The notes beneath the pieces are model-generated. The model made no database searches. It saw only the letters and a list, made by a program, of their open reading frames with translations, and was not told the DNA's origin. From Kappaphycus alvarezii (taxonomy: Eukaryota; Rhodophyta; Florideophyceae; Gigartinales; Solieriaceae), in assembly GCA_002205965.3 (NCBI GenBank), contig NADL03000126.1, positions 1 to 64,000 on the forward strand: a stretch of DNA of 64,000 nucleotides, given 5' to 3'. The position numbers and the translations under genes were made by a program. Positions 1 through 9,587 of the stretch are shown here, piece by piece (the stretch's first letter is position 1; the number at the start of each line of letters is the position of its first letter).

Positions 1-387
1 AGGAGGTGTTGCGAGCGACAAAAGTGCTGCCGTGGTATTGTTGAACGACAAAAAGGGAGTGTATATAGAAGAGAGTTGAGGAAGCTACAAGCAAGTATAA
101 AAGGGGCAGGGTCTACCACCGACGCTCTGCGACTAGCGTAAGAAAAAGTTTTCTTGGGTCTGAAGTTGACTCTCAACTTCCTACTACTCGGGACTTGGCT
201 TGAAGTTGTCTGCCAACTTGCTTGACCTCCATGAGGAAGCAGTTTACTCAGCTTATATAGACTTTTGGCTACCCCTAAAGTCCGAACAAAACTACAGAAG
301 ATACTAAGAAATGCATAAAAATACTTTGTGTGGACAATATACTCTAAGCAAAAGATACTTAAGAAACTAACAATTAATTTGGTCCTC

Positions 388-928
388 TTATTTCCCATTC
401 TCTAAATCAGATCCAAACAACTCCTCTAAAATATCCATGCTGTCCAAGCAGTCCCCACAAATATCTGCGAATGGCTCACAACTCTCTATTTCCCCCTGGG
501 AGATATCTAGACTACTAAAGATATCTCCATCCGGTTCCATCGTGGGCACAACTTGATCCATACTCTCTATTCCAGGCCCCGCCGGTCCAACACTTTCCAT
601 GCCCCTGTTGCCTCATCCTCCTCATCCTCCTCATCCTCCTCATCCTCCTCATCCTCATCTTCCTGATCCTCGTACACTAGCTCAGGGGCTAACCATTCCT
701 CGAAGGACTCCCCGCTCTCCTCCTCGACCTTCTCAGCCTCTCCCGGACTTACCTCCCTCGCTTCTTCTTCTATGAAGAGGCGGCGCACGAACTCGATGAT
801 TTGCTTCTTTGTTTGCCGCCGGATGTAGTCGTCGGCATCGGTTGGCCCGTAGGCGGCGAGACGAAGGCCATTGATGGAACGGAAGGGCGGTTTTTGGAAA
901 TAGGGACAGAGGGGCGAAGGTTGCTCAT
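388..928 (-). pseudogene. LTR-encoded acidic protein, one frameshift
   Basis: ATG at 928 opens a frame whose conserved N-terminal core contains DDYIRRQTKKQIIEFVRRLF. A Glu/Asp tract follows, then a tail rich in Asp, Ser, Leu and Phe ending in SMDILEELFGSDLENGK. Relative to the copy at 13753-14351 it lacks one G near 865 and one C near 605, so no single frame covers the protein. Across copies the consensus would be about 180-200 residues. The tail (acidic residues around Leu/Phe) looks like an acidic activation domain in composition only; no family is recognised. It lies in the U3 part of an LTR, a place where extra genes are rare. Protein-level conservation among diverged copies argues that it was once a real gene. 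Confidence 0.7.
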
Positions 929-1293
929 TGTGATAGAAGTTGGGGAACAGGAGGCAATGTGGGGTGCTTTGGGTGTGTGGGGGAGAGGGGTGATGAGTAA
1001 AATGATCGGGGCATTTGGAACTTAGAATAAAGGGGTTAAATGCTCCCGGGGCAGGTTCTATAGATTAGGAATAGGTAAAATAAATCTGCAAGGGATTTTG
1101 CAATAGTGCATTTGCGCCCTTCTTCTCAAAAAAAGGCGAATTTGGAGGAGGAGGTAAGCTAAAAGGGAAAAGGGACTTGATTCGGGGTCGATTCAGAGGG
1201 TTAAATACAGTATAAAAATATCTAGATAAAATGGAAGTAAATTTGGAAATGACGGTTGGAGAAGTTAGGGCGGGATCGTTGTAGGTTGCTGGA

Positions 1294-1409
1294 TTACACG
1301 AGGGGAGGACCATTTCCTGTCTTACGTGAAGGGAGGACCATTTCCTGTATTACGTGAAGGGAGGACCATTTCCTGTATTAAATGAGGGAGGACCATTTTT
1401 TGTATTACA
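1294..1409. repeat. Four 28-bp tandem units at LTR 5' end
   Basis: Units begin near 1295, 1323, 1351 and 1379, each with the core GGGAGGACCATTTCCTGTAT. The second and third are identical; the outer two are diverged. The matching LTR at 14719-14802 has three units, so copy number varies. They sit at the extreme 5' (U3) end of the long LTR, where enhancer repeats are common in LTR elements. Confidence 0.85.
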
Positions 1410-1604
1410 GACCTCCTTCAAGCTGGATGAAACGGATGGCAGCAGCGGCTTGGGATCGAGGAAGAACAATGTTACCGTCATCTGCGTACCAAGCGTTCAG
1501 GGCAGGTGAGAACTTCTCCTGTAACGATAGCAAGAGCGGATGGAGAGCCAGGGCAAAGAGCAAGGGACCGAGGGGATCACCTTGCTGAGTACCCTCTGAA
1601 CTAC
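1410..1604 (-). mobile_element. LINE reverse-transcriptase fragment
   Basis: About 195 bp match the minus-strand LINE at 51897-52090: the stretch spanning reverse-transcriptase motif B to motif C (on minus, ALNAWYADDGNIVLP). Here the GGG at 1501 preserves the frame that is broken by one base in the 51.98-kb copy. It is bounded on the left by the long LTR (GACCT flank) and on the right abruptly by a second LTR piece. Confidence 0.8.
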
Positions 1605-2235
1605 CTCATCGTCAATGAAAAGGCGACCGAATTGGATTATCTTGCCTTGGTTTGCCGGCGCAGGTAGTCCTCGCGGTCAGTAGGTCCGAAAGGGAATAGG
1701 GGATAAGAGGTCAGGGGGCGGGGATGGTGATTTTTGGAAATGACTTTCGAGGGGGCGTAGATTGGTCATTTTGGTAGGATTGGGAGTTGGAGGTAATGGA
1801 GGGTGTGGGGTGTGTGGGGGAGAGAAGTGATGAGCAAAATGCCCAGGACGTCTAAAACTTGGAATAAAAGGGTTTATATAGGCTCCCGGGGCAGGTTCTG
1901 TGGATTACGAATAGGTAAAATAAATCTGTAAGGGATTTTGTTGTAGTGCATTTGCGCTCTTTTCTCAAATAAGCGTATTTGGAGGAGGATGTAAGCAAAA
2001 AGGGAAAAAAGAACTTGATTCCGGATCGATTCAGAGGGTTAGATACAGTATAGAAATATCTAGATAAAATGGAAGTAAATTTGGAGAGGACCGCGGTAAT
2101 GATAAGCGAGGTTCAGGGAGGACGAGGAAGGACCGGAACTATAAGCAAATTTGGACAAGGAGAGGTAGTACAGTAAACTAAAGGTCTGTAGATGACGGCG
2201 ACAAAAAATCCGTTCCTATCAGCACGCGCCTAACA
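1605..2235 (-). mobile_element. Partial long LTR, TGTTAGG subtype
   Basis: The minus-strand start is TGTTAGGCGCG at 2235, exactly the end seen at 23273 and 44157. Going inward it shows the TATA-like region (near 1875) and the first about 55 codons of the acidic ORF (ATG at 1769), then stops abruptly at the LINE fragment. The promoter-R-U5 half is missing. The 5' part is about 30% longer than in the TGTAATACA subtype and has no 28-bp tandem units. Confidence 0.75.
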
Positions 2236-2811
2236 CCTGTGTCGGTATAGCGTTTTTGAGTCGATTGTGGTTTTCTGGAAACAATGGGATAGATCAGATG
2301 TATCTTCCAAGCATAAAACACCCAAACCTTTCCCCTGTCGTTTGGATAAGCGCAACTCTTAAGCTGCTGTTTTCTCCTCAGGGGCCCATTCCTCACCCAC
2401 TCTCGAAATCCAGTCTCTGATTATTCTTCCTTTGCGAGGGGAAAATAAGGGATCTGTCTATCGCGAATCTCCGCAGGGCTGAAAGCTAGGGCAGCTTTAA
2501 AGTATGAATATGAAGCCACCCGACAATTAAGATGGATCGGATATATCCTCCAAGAGTGAAACACCCAAACCTTTCCCCATTACGATGGCCGCGTGATTAG
2601 TGAGTTGGCAATTCAACTGGAAGATGCAGCCCATTCCAGCCAAGAAATATTTGAGCCAAAGTAACTTCTTTACTTCTTCAATTATCCGTGTTACAACTGG
2701 ATCAATAGACATTTCTCGCTTACATGATCACAGCAGTCAGCAAACTGCAAACAATTTAAACTGAAGAGGCCCTCTCAATCTCTTGGAATGTGCTTACACT
2801 GTAAGCTGGGA
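2236..2811. other. Gene-free stretch with a dispersed repeat
   Basis: No gene is supported. About 95 bp at 2250-2345 (TTTTGAGTCGATTGTGGTT ... ACACCCAAACCTTTCCCC) recur at 21236-21325. Shorter versions occur at 2530-2580 and 23420-23455. The repeat has no coding signal and I do not recognise it. Confidence 0.5.
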
Positions 2812-3515
2812 CTAGTCCATCCAATACGACTGGTCCTCCATAATTAGACTCGAGCAGTCCGATGGTACAGGTGGCAATGACCCCATCGACGTCCACGCAT
2901 CACCGCGGGACTCCACAGCCATATTACTGTTTTCCATTCCACCTGCGCGCCCTTGCGTAGCGACAGACTCAGTACCCCCTGTTTGTGCACCGAATTGAAT
3001 CGCTTCTTGGCGCCAAACGACCATGGACAAATCAACTGTCAACATGTTATCCTCACTACGCTTACCTACCACCGCATCGACTTGGAAATGCTGCCCGGGC
3101 CATGAACCTGTATCGTCGTGATGTAGCTCTACACGGCAATCCGGATTGTTAACTGACCTTGTCAAATCATCCATATTTTCCTTTACTTTGCCGCGATAAT
3201 CAGATTCCGCGGAGTTCCGGCGCGGGCGATACTTGATAAAGTTTGCGGTTAGCCCCATGTTTAGAATCCATAGATAAATAGCTTGACCCGGAAGACGGAT
3301 GACCAAGCTATCATACGTAAAACAGGTAAAGCCGAGAACGAACGTGGCGCGTTGCTCATTTTGATGTAAACGTTGAGGCCATACGGATTATAATTTGGTC
3401 TGCAGGCCAGGGCAGTGCAATCTGTTCGTCTACTTGTCCAGAGTGAAGGCGATGATGGTAGGATTGGTGATGGGGCCATTACGTTGAGACCGCCAGGAAA
3501 GTGTTGTAACGGCAT
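2812..3515 (-). pseudogene. Unknown gene A, left copy, one frameshift
   Basis: The frame starts at ATG 3515 (MPLQHFPGGLNVMAPSP) and is broken by loss of one T near 3340, after which it continues to a stop at 2812, about 234 residues in all. The inverted copy at 63535 keeps that T and reads through the site, so the break is private to this copy. The later part contains RLPGQAIYLWILNMG (one short hydrophobic stretch), a basic segment near KYRPRRN, and HHDDTGSWPGQHFQVDAVVG. No family is recognised. It is divergent from gene B, with about 200 bp between the two start codons. It may be a host gene or cargo of an unrecognised element. Confidence 0.5.
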
Positions 3516-3717
3516 GGCGACAGAGGTTGTAAGTGAGATGGAGTTGGCGTTCAAGGATCGTGGCTGTAGTTCAACAAGTTAGAAGGACAGCACTTTGTGG
3601 GTGATGACAAGGTTTGAGTAGAGTTAAGAGACCTTTAAAACTAGGATTTCGACTGGAAGTCCTCGTGAAAAGCGAACAACGGCGTTATGAAAGTTAAATC
3701 TGTGTCCCCTGGAAAAT
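3516..3717. promoter_or_regulatory. Shared upstream region of divergent genes A and B
   Basis: About 200 bp separate the two start codons; any promoters for both must lie here or overlap the genes. The region is kept in the inverted copy (63334-63534). No clear TATA box is visible, so this is inference from layout. Confidence 0.3.
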
Positions 3718-4116
3718 ATGTTTGATGTTCTGTACTCTTTCGTGATTAGTGGAGGGAAATTGTTGGGACTTCGTTATTTGGAAAGAACGGTCGTTTTCTG
3801 TGCTGTGTTACTTGCGCTTCGAAAATTAATAGAGGGACTGCAACATCCGATTGCATCCATCGGAGCATTTTGTAAATGGTCACTTGCCTTTCTTCGGTAT
3901 CTTGTTGAAGTACTCATGAAAGTTTTCTGTGTACCAATACAGCTAACTGCGAAGTTTTTTTGTTGGAAGGAATCGGTCGGGGGTCTAACCGTTTTTTTAT
4001 CTCCGTACAGAAGAAATGAAAGTAAAGAAGTTTCATCCAATATCGAGGAATTTTGGCATGATTGGAATGGTGACCATGAGCCAGCTCCTAAATTTATAAA
4101 AGATTTAATTTTTTGA
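3718..4116 (+). CDS. Unknown gene B, small membrane-like protein
   Basis: An intact 132-residue frame opens with ATG in a favourable context (AAAATATG). Residues about 20-45 and 50-85 are hydrophobic with scattered basic and Cys residues (for example ERTVVFCAVLLALRKL), suggesting one or two membrane helices. The C-terminal third is polar, rich in Asn, Glu and Trp. A second copy on the minus strand at 62931-63333 has frame-breaking indels, so only this copy is open. Function unknown. It is divergent from gene A and lies next to the LINE 3' end at 4257. A spurious frame remains possible, but the position shared by both arms argues that the locus is a unit. Confidence 0.45.
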   Translation: MFDVLYSFVISGGKLLGLRYLERTVVFCAVLLALRKLIEGLQHPIASIGAFCKWSLAFLRYLVEVLMKVFCVPIQLTAKFFCWKESVGGLTVFLSPYRRNESKEVSSNIEEFWHDWNGDHEPAPKFIKDLIF

Positions 4117-4212
4117 AAGTTTTTCCGAAGTCTGATATGCAATAAACTTGCGCCCGCTAAGTGAATATCGAAGGATGATGGGGACAAACGTTGCATTTTG
4201 TACTGTTTTTTT

Positions 4213-4233
4213 CAGTATCATACTGTACTGTAC
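4213..4233. repeat. CAGTA palindrome beside LINE 3' end
   Basis: CAGTATCATACTG followed by TACTGTAC forms a near-palindrome 24 bp from the LINE terminus. The same kind of palindrome lies close to LINE ends at 43159-43185 and 62815-62835. Confidence 0.6.
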
Positions 4234-4256
4234 GGGTTAGGCTGCATACGCAGTAG

Positions 4257-5012
4257 GTGGTAGATCTTTATTTGTCGTGCAATGTCGCACAGAGGCGTTC
4301 GGAGGGTATTCATAAATTAACTACGGATGCGGCGGCGGGTAGAAACTTGTCGCGCCTGCATTATTTGGAGACTAAATGCAAAACGGGTAACGAAGTCGCG
4401 GAGCTCCTGTTGAGGGGAGGAACCGCGACGGGAAGCAGCGAAGGAAGCAAGGCGGCGGAAAAATGCCTTACCGTCGTCGCCCAAGGCGCCATAGATATCA
4501 ATCCCGACGGGGGAGAGGAGGATATCGTTTCGGTTGCAGTAAGTGCGTAATGAGGATGTTTCTCGCGCTCTGCGAGTGTCGCGGCGGCGCCGGCAGTAAC
4601 CGTACTTGGCGAAATGTGGCGGCGTGCGGAGGGGTGGGCAACAGTAACGTCGACGGCGATATCGGTACTGTGAAGCCGTATGCAGCGGGTATGTAAATAT
4701 CCATTCGTAGCACGGGGGACTCCGAATGCCCAGATGGGCTGGGAACCTGGTAGAGGAACGGATGCTCGACGGGGGCGACGATCCCAACTTCCTTGCAGTA
4801 GCGAGCAAGAACGTTACAGAGGATGTGGTGACGACGAGTCATTCCGTCTTCGTATTTGCAGGTCAACGCGTGTTGACCACTTGGATCTAAGATGGGTGCG
4901 ATGTCGGCCGAGCGGCGGGAGCAGACCGGACAGCGAGTAGATCCAGGGAATAGCGCGATGCCGAGACGTAGAGCCATAGCGACTTTCCAGGCGGAAGAGG
5001 ACATGTACGTAC
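4257..5012 (-). pseudogene. LINE ORF2 C-terminus and 3' UTR (part 1)
   Basis: Read on minus from 5012. It encodes the C-terminal region of a non-LTR reverse transcriptase: a CPVC...HALTC zinc motif, then RRHHILCNVL, then a decayed R-x-D ... D-I-A-V-D segment as in restriction-like endonuclease domains of site-specific LINEs. The frame is broken near 4700 compared with the copy at 61912-62682. A 3' UTR of about 100 bp ends near 4257 in a weak AAATAAAGAT-type tail rather than poly(A). The upstream coding part continues at 12525, because element 1 has inserted at CGTAC. Confidence 0.8.
5008..5012. repeat. Target site duplication of element 1 (left)
   Basis: CGTAC here and at 12520-12524 directly flank the LTR ends. 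The uninterrupted site, with one CGTAC between the same flanks, is present at about 51104-51113 and 62032-62041. Confidence 0.95.
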
Positions 5013-5728
5013 TGATGTGCGCAAATTCGCGCACGAAAAAATCTAGATGAGGACCATGATTGTATACAGTATCGGAATTGGGAAGATATTTTTACAGTTT
5101 TTGAATTTGCAAGATATTTTTAATTTGGGTGAGTGTGGCAAATTCGTCGGTTGATTTTTTCATTTTAGGACACGCTGTCATAGTAGATGTCAGTACAGTT
5201 CCAGGTTGTGGGTGATACTACAAGTAGCTCTGAAAGGTCTATATAATGGCCACATCAATTCCCACCCCTGGCCGATGGTGGCTGGCATGGGTATGGCACC
5301 TAGATATTTACCTTGAGGAAATATCTTCTAATAGTCTCTCTGGTTCACACGATTACCGTGAATACATTTTATGGTTATTAGTATGTTTGTTTGAGACTTT
5401 TGGGGTAGCCAAAAGTCTATATAAGCCGAGTAAACTGCTTCCTTTAGTGGAGGTGAAGCAAGTTGGCAGACAACTTCAAGCCAAGTCCCGAGTAGTAGGA
5501 AGTTGAGAGTCAACTTCAGACCCAAGAAAACTTTTTTTTACGCTAGTCGCAGAGCGTCGGTGGTAGACCCTGCCCCTTTTATACTTGCTTGTAGCTTCTC
5601 AACTCTCTTCTATATACACTCCCTTTTGTTCGTTCAACAATACCACGGCAGCACTTTTGTCGCTCGCAACACCTCCTTCTCAGGGTAATTGGTTCTGAGG
5701 ATCCTCCCCCGCCGATTTACCCCTATCA
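5013..5728 (+). repeat. 5' LTR of element 1 (short type)
   Basis: It starts TGATGTGCGC and ends CCCCTATCA. The shared promoter half begins near 5394: a 10-bp inverted repeat (AGACTTTTGG/CCAAAAGTCT, 5-base loop) abuts TATATAAG at 5418-5425. Two small hairpins follow at 5460-5476 and 5499-5517. A second TATA-like box (TTTTATA) lies near 5577. It differs from the 3' LTR at only a handful of bases. Confidence 0.95.
5394..5425 (+). promoter_or_regulatory. LTR core promoter: inverted repeat plus TATA box
   Basis: Perfect 10-bp arms AGACTTTTGG and CCAAAAGTCT surround GGTAG and run directly into TATATAAG. The arrangement recurs in every LTR of the window, short or long, with one arm weakened in the long types. 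It probably binds a host factor and sets the genomic RNA start just downstream. Confidence 0.65.
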
Positions 5729-5730
5729 TT

Positions 5731-5748
5731 TGGTACTCTTGTGGAGGG
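5731..5748 (+). promoter_or_regulatory. Primer binding site of element 1
   Basis: Two bases after the LTR end comes TGGTACTCTTGTGGAGGG, which begins with TGG as expected for pairing with a tRNA 3' CCA. The tRNA species cannot be assigned here. The same sequence follows the LTR of element 2 and of the copy at 16253. Confidence 0.75.
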
Positions 5749-5817
5749 GGTTGCACCCGAGGTATTCGAGTTGAGCAGTAGTAAGGAACACTTCGGGGGG
5801 ATTTCTTTTCTGTAATC

Positions 5818-7488
5818 ATGGATCTCAACGCTGCTCGTATAACGTTCACAGGGGCAAGACTGAAGACGTTGAGGAGTTTCTTTACACATATGTCAACGTT
5901 GTGATGCGAGAAGGGCGATGAAGAGAAGGCCGCAAGTATCTTCGCCTATCTTCATGGTGACGCAAAGCACAAATATAAGTCCAAGTTTATCGACGGGTGG
6001 TCTCTTAACGGGAATGGGCGTAACTTCGGTGAGGTATGTGAGTGGCTTGTGAAAGAGTATGCTAAGGAGGTAGAACCAGATGAGATGATTCGTACCGCCA
6101 TAGAGGCCCGGCTCAACTTCGACGATTTGTTAAGCTCATTGGTGTACTTGTGTGATCTTTATGAAAAGGCTGGGTTCAACGCCCAAGCCAAGTACGGAAT
6201 GCTGCGTAAGGCGGCTATGGGGGATAAGCGGCTCTCCGATTTCCTCCTCATCAAGGGCCCTCACACTTTTGATGAACTGAAGGGTACCATAGTAGAATTT
6301 GTCAAAAATTCGGAGACGTTTCAGTCACTGAGTGAGGTACCGAGGGAAACCCGCACATCGATGTCTATCGTACATCCTGAAAAGAATTATCAAAGGCCGG
6401 CTACTAGTGCAGCGGCATTAGAATCTGTCAGGAGCGATGTCAAAAACTTGGAAGAAAGGTTGGAAACCCGATTCGATAATCGACTTGACATGATAACCTC
6501 GCAGTTGGAAAGCCTTACTCTTACCATTAAGAAGAACCAGTCTGGGGCCCCTAAGGCCGCAGAAGTCTGTTCTTACTGTCACAAGCCTGGACACTTTGCA
6601 AACAGGTGTCCTGATAATCCACATAGAAACACTCGTTGTGCAAAGTGCGGTCGATATGGGCATCATGAAAGTAACTGCTGGTCTAAAGACAACAGAAGAG
6701 CAAATTTATCGGAAGCAAGGAGTGAGTCAGGACCAGAGGTGAAAATCTTACAAAATAGAAGGGATCAAAGGTTGACGGATGCCGGTAACGTATCCATCGC
6801 TGAAGAGATTAGTCAAGTCAATGTGACAAAAAGGGATGGGGAAGGGAACATTTTATCGAAGAAACCTAGGCTAGAGTATGGAATGCTGGAGCATATCCCA
6901 GCACCTGTACCTCCTCGAACCAAGAGGTCTGATCAAGTTGTTCCAGGAGTGGGAGTCACTCCGGCCAAGAAGACGAAAAAGAGTAAGAAAGTTAAGAGTA
7001 TCTCTAAGGACGTACTAGAGTATGTGAAGAGGTACAATTTGGTGGCTGAGCTTGCATCGGCCCCAACTGGGATAACGTTTGGTCAACTTTTGAGGGGCGA
7101 CGCAGAGGATGCGAGAAAAGAACTCAAAAAAATTATCAGGTCTAATAAGTCCGCTAAGGGTAAGAAACTGTTTCTTCAATCGGCCTCGACAGCACCAAGA
7201 CGTCTTAAGCTGGTACCAGTCAAAGTATTGGGTATGAAAACCCAAGCTCTCTTCGATTCGGGTGCTGTTCCAAACCTCATTTCAGAAACTTTGGTGACAG
7301 ATCTAGGTCTCGAAATTACTCCAACGACTCGAAAAATAACTGTAGCGGATGGAACCGTCTCAAAATGCATGGGCACTGTTGACAAGGTTTCCGTGTTCTT
7401 TGGGGACTCTAAAGTTGATGTAGACTTTCTTGTCATGCCGGATCTCCCTTTCGATGCAATCATTGGCTGCCCCCAATGGAAAGACTAG
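5818..7488 (+). pseudogene. gag: gag-protease of element 1, frameshifted near the start
   Basis: ATG at 5818 (MDLNAARITF) is the same start as in element 2. Loss of one G near 5851 and of two bases near 5912 break the first about 35 codons; the rest is open to 7488. In order: a capsid-like helical region, a coiled stretch near residues 185-230, two CCHC knuckles (CSYCHKPGHFANRC and CAKCGRYGHHESNC), a basic Lys-rich linker, and an aspartic protease with ALFDSGAVPNLIS and FDAIIG. Gag packages the RNA; the protease would mature the polyprotein. The frame ends a few codons after IIGCP because of an indel that also affects element 2. Confidence 0.9.
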
Positions 7489-7691
7489 GAACATGCATTG
7501 ACTTGGGCAACCAAATGGTTTCAGTTAATATTGACGGCAGAACCGTGAAGATGCCCCTGGATTTCGACAAAAGCACGCATCCTGAAGATTTAAAAGAAAC
7601 GGACAGTGAAGATTTCACTTCTAGCTATGACAGCGAAGATTCGGAACCAACTAACACTTTCGGAAGTGGAAAAGGGTACCCTCGGGGGTAA
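7476..7691 (+). CDS. Protease-RT linker segment in shifted frame
   Basis: The frame overlaps the end of gag and encodes GTCIDLGNQMVSVNIDGRTV (the last strand of the protease fold) and an acidic linker (TDSEDFTSSYDSEDSE). In the older copy at 48110-48400 it is fused in frame with both protease and the next segment. Here an upstream deletion and two insertions set it apart. It is probably not an independent gene but part of pol, reached only by frameshifting or lost. Confidence 0.6.
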   Translation: MERLGTCIDLGNQMVSVNIDGRTVKMPLDFDKSTHPEDLKETDSEDFTSSYDSEDSEPTNTFGSGKGYPRG

Positions 7692-9587
7692 TGAACATGG
7701 CATGGGACGATTATGATTCCGGGTTTGAAACAGATGACGACTGGATTCTAGGATAAGTTTGAAACCCGAATGTGTTTCTTTTTGCGATGATATCGAATCA
7801 AAGGACAGAATTCGGAGCATGAAAGAAGATTACCTTTGCAAAGAAAATAAGAATACGCGAATTCCATATATGAAGATGTGAGCACGACGGAAGAGGTCCT
7901 TCAAAATATTGAGGTTGAGGATCAAGAAGAAAAAGGGCGCCAAATGGCAGAAATCCAAGGAAAAGTGCAGCACCTTCCCGCCCCCGCCTCACTGAAAATA
8001 TCCGACATGTTAACATCTTCCGAAGTAATTGCATGGAGCGTTTCAGATTTAAGACAAGCAAGTGTACCGGTTACTCACTCGTTCGAACTTACCGACACTC
8101 AACCGATTTACCACAAGCCTAGACGTCAACCGCCAAAATATGACCAATTTATCTCAGAAAATGTTACAAGTATGCTGAAAAATGATATTATTCGACCAGT
8201 TTCATCCCCATGGTCGTTTCCAGTTGTGGTCGCACCAAAGAAGGATGGAAAGCTGCGTTTTTGCGTCGATTACCGACAACTGAACCAGAGAATGATACCC
8301 GATCGATTTCCGATTCCGAACATGGAGGAGATCCTCGAGGACCTGAAGGACGGGAGATATTTCACCTCAATTGACCTTTACACTGGCTATTGGCAGATTC
8401 CATTGGATGAAAAATGTAAGGAAAAAACAACCTTTACCAGCAAAGCCGGTACGTTCAGGTTCGAAGTGATGCCTTTTGGTCTCATGAATGCACCAGCTAC
8501 ATTCCAAAGAATGATGAACGAGGTTTTGAAAGGACTTCCATTCGCAAGAGTCTATATCGATGATGTCGTCATATTCTCAGAAACATTGGATCAGCACATC
8601 TCGCACGTCAAGACAGTTGTGGAGAGGATATCGGAGTATAGCTTGAAAATTAAGTTGAGCAAATGCTTCTTTGCGAAAACTTCTATCCAATTACTCGGTC
8701 ATATCGTCGACCAAGAGGGAATTAGAGTGGATCCAGAGAAAACGAAAAAAATAAAGTTGGCACCAAGGCCCGCTTCAAAGACGGAGGTCCGAAGCTTCTT
8801 AGGACTGGCCTCATATTACAGAAGATTTATCAAAGATTTCGCCAAGACTGCAGCACCGTTACATGCCAGCACTACGAAGAACGGAAAATTTTACTGGAAC
8901 AAGGAAATGGAAACTGCATTTCAGGAGCTTAAAGATAAGCTATGTGTCCCCCCAGTTCTCATGTACCCAGATTTCAAGAGACCATTCGTTGTGGAGACAG
9001 ATGCCTCAGAACGGTCTTTGGGTGCCGTTTTGTCCCAAAAAGATGAAAACGGAAGACTACACCCTGTTCAATTCGCAAGCCGAACTCTGAATGACGCGGA
9101 AAAGAGATACTCAGTCTGCGAGAAAGAAGCGCTAGCTGTCGTCTTCGCGCTGAAAAAGTTTCGCGTATACCTTTTATCACTCGAGAAATTTGTCTTGATA
9201 ACTGATCACCAGGCACTTAAAACAGCATTCCAAAAGAAGGATGTACATCACCGCTTGGCCCGATGGCTCGACATTTTCGCAGAATATCGGTTTGAAATTG
9301 TGTATAGACCCGGACGCAATAATCAGCCTGCCGATTACCTATCCCGCTTGAGGGACGCACTGATTCCAAATGAAAAAGCTTCGGAGGACATCGTCGGAGT
9401 CGCCGAGTTGCAGTTGCCGAACGATAACGAGTACGAAGCTAATATTCACGGACTGATCAAATTCCTCGATGGACTAGAAATGAGAAAGGTTGATCTTGAA
9501 CACCGAAATTGGGTACGCAGGAATCAAAAGGCTTTTACATTGTGGAATGGGAAACTTTCCGGCACACTAAAGCCGGTCCCCGACTAG
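7691..9587 (+). pseudogene. pol: Reverse transcriptase-RNase H of element 1
   Basis: The region begins at ATG 7691 (MNMAWDDYDSG). One-base losses near 7745 and 7857 break the N-terminal linker; the frame is then open to 9587. Reverse transcriptase shows KLRFCVDYRQLN, FTSIDLYTGYWQIPL, FGLMNAPATFQRMMNEVL and the catalytic YIDDVVIFS. RNase H follows with ETDASERSLGAVLS, CEKEALAVVFALKKFRVYL and TDHQALKTA. These copy the genomic RNA into DNA and remove the RNA strand. A two-base loss near 9550 shifts the frame before integrase, so the polyprotein is interrupted there. All catalytic Asp residues I can place are present. Confidence 0.93.

Larger units (their letters stand above)
1..1409 (-). mobile_element. 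Long-type gypsy LTR carrying an acidic ORF, cut by window start
   Basis: On the minus strand this LTR begins at 1409 with TGTAATACA and runs out of the window. It matches the complete long LTR at 13314-14806 nearly base for base; by that comparison about 51 bases of its 3' end lie beyond the window. In LTR order it holds four 28-bp tandem units, a TATA-like box near 1035, an acidic ORF (928 to 388), and the promoter-R-U5 half shared with the short gypsy LTR. The base after its outer end starts GACCT followed by LINE sequence. GACCT also flanks the other end of the copy at 13314, so both probably descend from one insertion. Confidence 0.85.
3040..5012. repeat. Left arm of large inverted duplication (first part)
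   Basis: This stretch is the inverse complement of roughly 62036-64000 with only scattered differences. It contains genes A and B, the spacer and the LINE 3' end. The arm resumes after element 1 at 12525-12838. Together the left arm is about 2.28 kb, matching the right arm 61713-64000. The right arm runs into the window end, so the duplication may be longer. Confidence 0.85.

Noticed and set aside
1294-1409. CRISPR-like array of 28-bp repeats
   Set aside because: The units are directly tandem with no spacers, lie inside a eukaryotic LTR, and no cas genes are present.
5129-5168. Mini-intron in the LTR (GTGAGT ... TTTTAG)
   Set aside because: The span is only about 40 bp, lies upstream of the likely transcription start, and the bases vary among LTRs.
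6418-6666. Minus-strand open frame antisense to gag
   Set aside because: It mirrors the zinc-knuckle coding region and recurs only because the element is duplicated; it has no independent conservation or motif.
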